Below, piece after piece: positions 55,285-64,000 of a DNA stretch of 64,000 nucleotides (position 1 is its first letter; every line of letters starts with the position of its first letter). The DNA lies in NCBI GenBank assembly GCA_021229015.1, contig CM037794.1:37819144-37883143 (forward strand). Direction: 5' to 3'. This DNA comes from Solen grandis (taxonomy: Eukaryota > Mollusca > Bivalvia > Adapedonta > Solenidae). The translations under genes and the position numbers were made by a program. The notes beneath the pieces were generated by a model, which saw only the letters and a program-made list of their open reading frames with translations, made no database searches and was not told the origin of the DNA.

Positions 55285-55556
55285 ATACAGGCCTGCGTTC
55301 AGTAATCTGTCTTGTGAACAAGAGCGGCTGCACCACTGTAATATTGAAGAGTTTAGAGAGCAAGCAGGTTACCAACTCGCAGCCAATAGCTAATGTGAGT
55401 GGTTGCACCTGTTATATCATTGAGTTTAGAGTGCACACACTGGTTACCTACAGTCTAAATGAAAAATTGGTTTATTTATATTATGAAAAAAAAAAATGTA
55501 TTATTACAGCCACTCTTAACTTGGAAGGTTCAGATAGCACAGTTTGATTATTGGGT
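55285..55556. other. No gene seen
   Basis: Short AT-rich spacer with a 77-codon ORF lacking support. Confidence 0.5.
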
Positions 55557-55798
55557 TTAACCCTTTCCCTCATAGAGGAAACCATGAAAAGACCTATGCG
55601 AACAACATAAAACCAGATCAGCCTGTGAGTAACTCGCAGGCTGATCTGGTTTTATGTTGTTCGCTGCTCCTCAGTGGTCTGGAAATGAGGACTTTATAAT
55701 TAAATTTGGTAAGGTTTAACCGTGGTTTTCTGCAGATCAGGCTTTATGTGGTACCTACTGAGTGCGTCAAAATGAGTCTATATGAGGGAAAGGGTTAA
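55557..55798 (+). mobile_element. TTAA-flanked MITE, 242 bp, full length
   Basis: Same length and orientation as 33148-33389, with only scattered substitutions. TTAA lies at both ends, followed by CCCTTTCCCTCATA inverted ends. The central palindrome is GCGAACAACATAAAACC facing GGTTTTATGTTGTTCGC. Confidence 0.84.
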
Positions 55799-56915
55799 CG
55801 TCCCACCGACAGATATCATAGTAGTTAACATGATGGTTCTTCATAGATGCAACCCGGGCTTGATACCAGGGTGGACTACTATCATATTTGAAATGGACTA
55901 TAACTAAACCCCCATTTCAGTTTGTATCTTTATTTTTAGCCTTGAATTGACCTTGGGCTTTTTGAGGTCAAGGTCTTTTTCTGAAAATAGAAAAACTGGA
56001 AATGATGGCTTTGTCTTAATTTAACATGCGCCAACTGGAATTAAGTGGTATTGCAGTACCATCAGCAATGCCGTAGGTAGATGTAAGTATTTTAATACAG
56101 TACTTATTTTGAGTTATACACACTTGTTTAAAATAATTTTTTAAATTTTCAATTTATATATTTGAGAGAGTTTATCCACATATTGATAAAAGTAAAAAAG
56201 CAATTAAATCTAATGCAAGGAAAATTCAAACAAAGAGCTTAGACTTTTTAAGACTACTTGGAATTCAAAGTCTCCAGGTAATTCCTCTGAACCCAGTATA
56301 TAAATTATAATTATATCTTTTGTCGTCTGGGATTTCTTCACAAAAATCACTCAAAATAGTGAGACATTATAAACTAGATTTGCCAGTTTGAATTGGAAAA
56401 AGATATTGATCTTCTGATGTATTAAATATCTAAAAAGACAGAGTCAACCTTATCTATTAGCTACTCAAAGTTTGCTAAGCATCATTGCCAAATTTGTCTA
56501 GAAATTGAAACAGCCATAACTTTTTGTAATGCTTTTCCATACTACTTGAAATTTCACAACCATCATTTACATACCCAAACCTTTTGCCTAATACAAACAT
56601 GTCAATTATGAGAATAATGATAATATTCACTGATTGGAATTTCAATATTGTCCTCTAAAATACCATTTCCAGTTTAAGATAGTAGTATAAAAATATTTCT
56701 TGTTATTTGTGAAGTTTGATTTGACCCCCTTTGTTTTTACAATACAAAAATAATTCCTTTATTGGAAGGGAAAGTTTCTTTTTCCGTTGAACATTACATT
56801 ATTGGTGCTTTGCAAACTTTGAGTTGTATACAATTTCAAAAATAAAAAACATCCCAAGAACCTCAGCGAAGTAATAGGATGCAGGTTTGGTGTAACAAAG
56901 ACATCAATCAAAGTT
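55799..56915. other. No gene seen
   Basis: AT-rich DNA with no recognised repeat, apart from a GACCTTGGGCTTTTTGAGGT-CAAGG patch near 55950. Confidence 0.55.
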
Positions 56916-57124
56916 CTCAAGGCACTGAGTGACTGTCGGCAGTATTTACATAAAATTGTCATAATTCTAAACCCAGCAGTGTTAAACTCTATTGGGGCAA
57001 AGGTCATATGACGCCAAAAGCTCTGCATGTTTTCCTGCAACTCTAATATTAGTAAGTTAGGAGAACTGCTGAATTAGCTCTTTGTTTCATGATCAACCCA
57101 CCAGCAGTCTCTCAGTGCCTTGAG
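56916..57124. mobile_element. MITE (AAGGCACTGAG family), copy 2
   Basis: CTCAAGGCACTGAG at the left and CTCAGTGCCTTGAG at the right are perfect inverted copies. 209 bp long. It is related to 40260-40462 at the ends only, and the middles are diverged. Confidence 0.75.
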
Positions 57125-58255
57125 TGATTTGATTTGTTTTATGATGATCCAGAGTGAGGGTCATTATCCTGATTCCATGCATAAGAGGTCTAATGAGGTC
57201 ATGACCTTACCTCGGTTGTTCATTTTTTCTGTTGAGTTGGTGTGTGGAGTGATACAGTGCAGTTACATAGGCTACAGTAATTATGCAAATTAGCATTGTT
57301 TGCTTTGCTCTCAGTATAAACATAGGATAGTTGTGGGATTGGTTGCTCGGTGTCAGGTCAGTGTGACTAGATGTGGTATCATGCCACATGTCTATGGATG
57401 CACCTTGTACCAAGTCTTACAGTAAATGTCACTTATGTGTGGCGATAATTTCTCATGGTGATTATAGGGCTGTCATTTGTGTATGACTGACAGTTAAAGC
57501 TGTACTAAAAGTTGACAGCTGGCATGGGAAGATCCAGGGTGTAAGGGTGGGGATGAGAGGATGGCAGATCACACCCTGGCCTCTTAGCTTATACATAACT
57601 GTTTATAAGGGGGTACAAATTTAAAGTAATAAATTTAGATTTATATCTGTTTTTAGATATTTGAACTGGCATCCCCAATTGCCTGATCTAGTGACAACAT
57701 GTTTGAACTGTGACAGGTACAATGGTGTTAATCATCGACCTTCTAACCAGAAATGGATTTGGAACAAGGGTTTTAGGGGCGGGTAAAAAAGTTCAGTTTG
57801 ATTTGTCATTATGTTGTTGTTCTATTTTTTTCCTCTTTTACTCATCTCTGTCTGTCTCTCATTTCCTCTTGTTCTTATCTACACTCAGACACTCCTGAAG
57901 TTATGTAGGTGAACTTCCCACTCTTACACCCCACCCCCATCTGACATGCCCCCCTCCTAGATCTACAAAGGCAAATTAGTCAAAGTCCTAATGACCTTTC
58001 CAGTGTTGACAGATATATTCAAATCTTACAGGGCTAGCTTATAATTAGATTCTGTTTTTGAGCAGTTGACCTAGCCATGAATTAGAGAGGCTGGGCTTGT
58101 CTTATATCATTATGACCAGAAATGTATTGTATTTACAATGTACTGTATTGAATAAAATGATGATCCATTATAACACAAGTATTTGTAGTCCAAGAGTTAA
58201 AATTGTTTTGTATGCATATGATAGCTCAATACAGTTTTGGGGTCCATGGTAAGAA
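57125..58255. other. No gene; small SINE piece
   Basis: 57340-57410 carries the family A body words GTGTCAGGTCAGTGTGACTA and TGTGGTATCATG. The remainder is AT-rich, with a pyrimidine-rich stretch near 57820-57960. Confidence 0.5.
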
Positions 58256-58620
58256 GTGTGTTATTTTGGTGATAAAATGGAGAGCATTATAATGGAGTGT
58301 GTTATAATTAAGTATGATATAATGGAGTGTGTTATAATGGAGTGTATTATAATGGAGTGTGTTATAATTAAGTATGATATAATGGAGTGTGTTATAATGG
58401 AGTATGATATAATGGAGTGTGTTATAATGGAGTGTGATATAATGGAGTGTGTTATAATGGAGTATGATATAATGGAGTGTGTTATAATGGAGTGTGTAAT
58501 AATGGAGTGTGTTATAATTAAGTATGATATAATGGAGTGTGTTATAATGGAGTATGATATAATGGAGTGTGTTATAATGGAGTATGATAAAATGGAAGGT
58601 ATGATAATGGAATGTGTTGA
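58256..58620. repeat. 15 bp minisatellite (TATAATGGAGTGTGT)
   Basis: About 23 units of 15 bp alternate between GTGTGTTATAATGGA and GTATGATATAATGGA, with some TATAATTAA versions. Because 15 is a multiple of 3, a 146-codon frame (58256-58696) stays open and reads IMECV/IMEYD/IIKYD repeats. I treat that as a by-product of the repeat. Confidence 0.93.
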
Positions 58621-59640
58621 AAAAAAAAATTTTTTGTCAAATGTTCGTTTTGTGTCAGTTTTTCAGAATATCAGTTTCATTCTTGGTGTTCAGTAATGCT
58701 TCTCTCAGAATGTTTAAACATTTCAGACAAAATAAATGATCCTCTGCAAATTTTCAAAAAATCAGCGTATTTGTGTGCAAAATGTGAGCCTTTGAACAGT
58801 TTGGTGTACCATGATTTGTTTTCTTTAATGGACTTTTTTAAACTTTTTGAAATGGAATAATGAAATGCCCTTTGGAAACCTTATAAAACATGACCAGCCT
58901 GTCAGTAACTGATGGGCTGGTAAGGTTTTAAAAGAAATCGGTAAGTATCCCTCTGGTTTTTCCCTTCTAGGTCCACCACAAACCTCTTGCACAATTATCC
59001 TGTGCTGATGATAATGCCAGCCTATGCGATTGCCACTTTACATTGGAGAAAAGTGGCTCTGATTGAGAACTGAAGACATGTTTTTCTACTGAGGGACAAA
59101 AATAGCAGTTAGCTGCACATGGAAACTGCATACAAATGATAAGTATCTGTTGATAATTTGGATTGACGGTAACTTACAACCAAGACTTATTTCAGATTTA
59201 TTTGAGATTTGCTGGTTGAACTGTTCTTAGCTATAAATAGAAATTATTTTCCTGACATCAGACATTCTTAGAAATCATATTTATTAACTAGGAGAAGCAT
59301 CTCTGTATTACACAGCAGAGATTATTAATTGTTGACTAGTAGGAGACTGCTAGTGCAACAGATATAGATGCAGTGTTTGTTGTATGTAATGTGACTGTAA
59401 ATGACCCAGTAGGCAGTCAAATGCCTGCCCTAAGGATTAAGTTTGTGGAGGAAATAAAGAATTGGTCTCATGAAAGTTTGGAAAAAGAGTTCCAGTGAAG
59501 TGAGTGTACCAAGCTCAATAGGATACTAGCTTTATAAGGTTGTGAGAAAAGAGCACCTGTTTCATAAGGACAAAAAGGATCAGTCACATAACAGAAAACT
59601 CTGAATTTCGATAGATTGGAAATACTTTTCATTTGAGAGG
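58621..59640. other. No gene seen
   Basis: AT-rich. Near 58880-58935 a GACCAGCCTGTCAGTAACTG patch with AAGGTTTTA recalls the middle of the TTAA MITE but is too diverged to call. Confidence 0.5.
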
Positions 59641-59649
59641 AATTGCTTT

Positions 59650-59870
59650 CTTCTTAGAAAGTATTAAAATTGGGAACCATTCTAAGTAACTGTAAAAATA
59701 GGGGCCCATTACTTGAAACTGTGAAAATTGAAAACCATTCAAGGAAATCGTGAAAATAGGGAACCAATCTGTGAAATTGTGAAAACGAAAAACTGTACTG
59801 TGAACACTGGGATCCATACTAAAAATTGTGAAAAAAAGGAAACCTTTCGAAGAAATTTTGAAAGTATAGA
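59650..59870. repeat. Degenerate tandem repeat, about 33-36 bp
   Basis: Around six imperfect copies of AAACTGTGAAAATAGGGAAC followed by CATTC. It lies less than 1 kb upstream of the coding exon. Confidence 0.7.
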
Positions 59871-59929
59871 AGCATTACACGCTAGAGATGGAAAGAGACT
59901 GGGCTCTCATTCATATAATGACAGGGCTT

Positions 59930-60709
59930 AATTAAACGACATTCACTGCGAGGTTGAATTGCAAGACAAACAGTGCATCCCCGACAATCAATATACCATC
60001 ATCAGACCTGGAAATATTGGTGTTATGAAATTTACATAATTGGTCTAAGATACTGGACGATCCCAGTCAATACCGTGGCTTTGACATCGGACATTCGTTC
60101 CCTGTCACGTTAAGTATCGAGAGATCACATTCATCTAGACAGGAATTGTGGGAGAAAAGTTGTCGTAATAGGGAAGACGTGTGGCGCAGATTTGTTATAT
60201 TGACGATAATTGTTATAGATTCTTACTTGTGTTGACCACATTACTGTTCTTACAAGTTTGAGATATCTTGATGAAGGAATTATTCAGAAATACTCTGGTG
60301 TAAAGAATCAAGGGCTAATTAAACAAGCTGTGTGCCCTTTCAGTATTCAGAAAAGAAAAGAGATAAAACGTTCTGTTTGAATGATATAAAAAGAAAGGAG
60401 ATAAAACAAAGTAATTTATTGATATCTCTGTCGTGTCTTCAAGTATTTTCTGATGTCCTGATTTGTATATGAAGAAGTGGAATTTGTCAGAGGTTTTCTA
60501 TTGATGAGCATGTTAGGATAAACACATATGAAACCATATGATCTATAAATAGATTGTCGTTTCAAGCTGGATTTTACAGCTAAATTAAGTAAGATAATAT
60601 TGTGTGCTAGTTAGAAAGAATATTTACTGAGAGGTAAAAAGGAATATTTACCGAAAGGTAACAGTTTTATAATTGAGAATAAGAAGCAAGTTCACTTGGA
60701 ATAAAAGCA
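59930..60709 (+). promoter_or_regulatory. Probable 5' UTR/promoter region of the coding exon
   Basis: Free of recognised repeats and richer in CpG than the flanks (for example CACGTTAAGTATCGAGAG, GAAGACGTGTGGCGCAG). TATAAAA occurs at 60385. The transcription start cannot be placed. An in-frame stop at 60680-60682 precedes the start codon. Confidence 0.4.
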
Positions 60710-60804
60710 ATGGAGGCAGAGTTTGGAGATTTAAGTGACCTCAGGATAGCCCATCTTGCTACTGTTCGGAATCGCAATCGACGGCACACGCTCGCAAATG
60801 TTCG
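60710..60804 (+). CDS. First coding exon of an unrecognised gene (partial)
   Basis: The exon starts with ATG at 60710 in good context (GCAATGG: G at -3 and G at +4). It is preceded by an in-frame TAA 30 bases upstream, so this is the real start of the frame if the exon is coding. It encodes 31 residues, MEAEFGDLSDLRIAHLATVR followed by NRNRRHTLANV. It then ends inside an Arg codon at CG/GTAAGT, a full-consensus 5' splice donor. The first part is acidic and the second strongly basic. RRHT is a basophilic kinase (PKA/CaMK-type) phosphorylation-like motif. I do not recognise the protein. No matching second exon is visible in the remaining 3.2 kb, so intron 1 runs off the window. It stands out because its codon use and composition are unlike the AT-rich noise around it. 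Confidence 0.55.
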
Positions 60805-61885
60805 GTAAGTCTGCGTTTCTTGCTTTATGTTCTATCATACAAATGTCTTTTGTATTTAAAGTTGATCAAATAAATACAATCATACTCCTTACTGCATTTC
60901 AGATGATAGTTGAGGATTCACCTTGAACTCTGGATCGAAATTAATGCTTTTGTATATTTGTACAATTTTATTGTTTGGCATAAGCATGCTATTCTTTTGC
61001 ATGCATTCTTGTGTCCTTTCCAATTTATTATCTCAAATACTTGTTTATATAAATAATGTTCATTCCTTGGCATTTCTTGATTATAAATATCAGGTTATAT
61101 GGCCATTAACTGTACAGTTCAGTCAATATCAGTCCATGTTCTTGTAATTTTAAAGCTTACAAAATTTCAAAAGTCTTGGTAAACATTTGAAGTTTTTATT
61201 CTGTAAGAGGTCCCTTAGTCTGAAGTCATGATTTTCTAATAAAAAAATACCAGTCTAATTGGTAAAGAATGTTTTGGTAGACATCTTCCAAGAAGAAATG
61301 ATCTATGTTGTCCGAGTTATCGTAGTAATATACTGAAGCATAATAATCAGGATTGACAGTTTCAACATAACGATGCAGATGTAAAAGTTGGTTTCAGATT
61401 AAACAATTACAACATTGTTTGAAGTGTGGAGTGTCTTGAGTACAAAAGACAGATAATTGCAAATAAATGGAACAGTTTTACAACAGAGTTTGAGAATATT
61501 TATATATATAGGAAGTCAGATTGACTTTTCCAAAGGAATGTGTCTGACGCTAATTAGATAAACTGACAGATCCATGTTTGATTCTAGGAATATACATTTT
61601 GTAGCTAGTAACTTGAAGATATGTTGAGGCGTTAAACTGAGTATCACGTGACTATGATATTTGTTGACAAAAATGGCTATATACAGGCATGGCGTTTGAA
61701 ACGCTGACGAAACCCGTACTCTCTTTTTGTGTGATCATCACAAGTATTTCTATATATTTAAGAACAATTAAGACTTCATAGTCCTGAACAGCGCCCAGTA
61801 ATGCTTTGGGAGATTCATTTTCAATTTCTGGTTTGTTGTTGTGTAGATATGTCCTGATTTAAGTAAAGCAATTCTTTTTTTTATT
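60805..61885 (+). other. Start of intron 1; no other gene seen
   Basis: AT-rich. A palindromic E-box TCACGTGA lies near 61643-61650. The ORF at 60923 is hydrophobic low-complexity and is not called. Confidence 0.5.
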
Positions 61886-63083
61886 AGCTCACCTTAGCAC
61901 AACGTGCTCATGGTGAGCTTTTGTGATCACCTTTTGTCCGGCGTCCGTCTTCTGTGCGTCCGTCCGGCGTCAACAATTTCCTTTATACAACATCTCCTCC
62001 TAAACCGCTGAATGGATTTTGAGCAAACTTCACAGGAATCATCCTGATGATGCCCTCTATCAAGATTGTACAAATTATATTGAATGGTTGAAAAAGTAGG
62101 TCACAGGAGCTGAAAATAGATTTTAAAAAATGCAAACTTTGAAAATCTTCATCTACCAAACTGCAAGGCCTAGAGCTTAGATATATGGTGTGTAGCATTG
62201 TCTATTGCACCTCTACCAAGATTGTTCAAATCATGATCTTGGGGTCAAAACTGGCCCAGCCCCAAAGGTCACTTGATTTTACATGCTTATATAGGAAAAA
62301 AACTAAAAGATCTTCTCAGAAACCACAAGGCCAGGAGTTAAGATATGTAGTGTGTAACATTGTCTTATGAACATCTACCAAGTTTGTTCAAATCATGGCC
62401 CTCGGGTCAAAATTGGCCCCGCCCAGGGGTCACTTGATTTTACAAAAGCTGAAATAGGAAAAACTAGAAAAATCTTCTTCTCAGAAACTACAAGGCCAGG
62501 AGTTAAGATATTTTATGTGTAACATTGCCCTATGGACATCTTCCAAGTGTGTTCAAGTCATGGCCCTGGGGTCAAAATTGGCCCAGCCCCAGGGGTCACT
62601 TGCTTTTACATAGGCTTAAATAGGAAAACCTAGAAATATCTTCTTCTCAGAAACCACAAGGCCTGGAGTATAGACATTTGGTGTGTAACATTGCCTTGTG
62701 GACATCTACCAAGTTCATATCATGACACTGGGGTCATAATTGGCCCTGCCCCAGGGATCTCTTGATTTAACATAGATTTACATAAGAAAGATTTTTAAAA
62801 GATATCCTTGTCAGAAACCACAAGAACATGGGTTTAGATATTTGGTATGTAACATGGCCTTGTGGATCTGAACCAAGATCTCAAATCATGGCCCTTTGGT
62901 AAAAATTGGTCCCACGGTAGGGTTAACTTGGTTTTGTGGACTACATGTAAACTTTTTGTGCGGAATTAAAATTATGTTGCTGTACTTCTGCATGGATTTT
63001 ATATTCAGTATGACTTTGTTGTAAAAAGCAATGAAAGCAATATGTCTCAGGTGAGCGATTCAGAGCCATCTTGGCCCTCTTGT
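61886..63083 (+). mobile_element. HINE/Helentron-like element, complete, variant core
   Basis: The 5' end AGCTCACCTTAGCAC pairs with GTGCTCATGGTGAGC. The 3' end is TCAGGTGAGCGATTCAGAGCC and GGCCCTCTTGT, as at 26064-26100. The core is entirely different from the copies at 20863 and 25390: five to six tandem units of about 180 bp (ACCACAAGGCC, TAGATATTTGGTGTGTAACA, GGGGTCAAAATTGGCCC). The same ends with another core show module exchange within the family. It lies in intron 1 of the exon at 60710. Confidence 0.8.
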
Positions 63084-63834
63084 TTGGACTAATACTCGTA
63101 TAATTCCATTTTTGCTTTGAAAATATCAAAAAAGTGGTGAAAATAAAAAAATGATAATTGAAATTATGAAATAGCACTGTCTGTGCAATTTCATTTCACT
63201 GTAACAGAGTCTCCTGCTGGCAATTGTAAGAACAACTTTCGCTGCTGCTTACACTAAATATCAGTGCTTGGTTTGAATGCTTTTGTCATCTCTGTCTGTC
63301 ACATTTTTCAGTGATGCTTCTTTCAGCAGGTGACACATGTAGGTGACACATGTGTGTCCAAGGAACACTTTTTGTTAGGGATAGATATCTGAACTCTGAC
63401 AACCAACTTGGCATACAAAATACTTGTCATGATTGTGCTCAAACATCTGTTGCAGAGGTACTTGTATGATATATACATTTATAAATATCTTCATGTTCTT
63501 CAATAAAACACAACCACTGGTAGTTGAGTTTTGTTTCAGCATTGATTCCCCTGTTTTATTTCTATAGACCAGCAATTTAATATGTTAAATGGGTCACATG
63601 CAATATTCTGTTGTTTTTTTCTACCCTGCTTCACAGAAGTGGGGGCCATTTAAAACTGGGGATTGTCACATCTTGTCATATCATTTCCTGTCCAACATAC
63701 AACAGTCACATTATTTGAGATGAGTGGGTATGATGGAGTACTTACCATCTTTAATACTGATAGTTTTAGATTTTTTTAAGGAGGGGAGCAGTATGACCTG
63801 AACTCAGAAGATGAGAGTTCTGAACCATGAATAG
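63084..63834. other. No gene seen
   Basis: AT-rich intronic-looking DNA. A short direct repeat AGGTGACACATGT is present at 63330-63355. Confidence 0.5.
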
Positions 63835-64000
63835 GGTTGAATTCCACCAACAATACTTTGCACTAAGTAATACTTAAAATCTTTAACTAAGTAGATATAC
63901 ATTCCACAACTACAATTTCATGAAATAGTCAAGCACCTGACTAAACGGAAATGAATTATTGCCTTAATAATGAACAGTAATTGTTAATAAATAAAATATT
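63835..64000 (+). repeat. Interspersed repeat cut by window edge
   Basis: Starts GGGTTGAATTCCACCAACAA, the same end as the inverted copy at 44330-44475, and continues to the window end. Confidence 0.55.

Noticed and set aside
1..64000. A multi-gene novel system such as a defence locus, biosynthetic cluster or domesticated transposase.
   Set aside because: Read on both strands, the window offers only one short credible coding exon and one dead LINE piece. No set of linked genes is visible.

Overview
The window looks like nuclear DNA of a mollusc, most likely a bivalve. It is AT-rich and intron/intergenic-like, with no operons, no long ORFs and no rRNA genes. It is packed with tRNA-derived SINEs, foldback elements, short-unit minisatellites and interspersed families of the kind common in bivalve assemblies. 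One such family begins AGCTCACCTGAGCAC and ends in a GGGCC...GGCCC hairpin. The genus cannot be named from the sequence alone.

Layout. 1-15462 is one complex repeat array. It is built from units of about 845 bp, a shorter 330 bp core that is itself tandemly triplicated three times, and A-rich hairpin-bearing spacer units. The array runs into a 100-N assembly gap (15463-15562). 15563-60709 is low-complexity single-copy DNA with many inserted elements. These include three copies of a TTAA-flanked MITE, three Helentron/HINE-like elements plus a core fragment, a 2.1 kb pogo-like element with a second element nested inside it, several other inverted-repeat families, at least six good SINE copies and many SINE fragments, and the 3' end of a CR1/L2-like LINE. 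There are minisatellites of about 30, 49, 37, 47 and 15 bp. At 60710-60804 there is one credible protein-coding first exon (31 codons, good start context, GTAAGT donor) whose intron runs off the window. A TATA/initiator/MEF2-site cluster near 29.7-29.8 kb is a candidate promoter. No other gene can be supported with confidence.

Main observations. Every long unit of the 15 kb array starts with a GCGCCCCCTAGCGGC-type motif. Read on the minus strand this is nearly the animal CTCF core, giving 17 co-oriented CTCF-like sites in 15 kb. Most units also carry TGACCTTGACCT (an FTZ-F1/ERR-type nuclear receptor site). Two minisatellites 20 kb apart appear to share an ancestor, and an edge unit resembles an intermediate. 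A SINE insertion has a perfect 12 bp target duplication and a filled/empty-site comparison inside the window. I found no evidence of a multi-gene system such as a defence locus or biosynthetic cluster.
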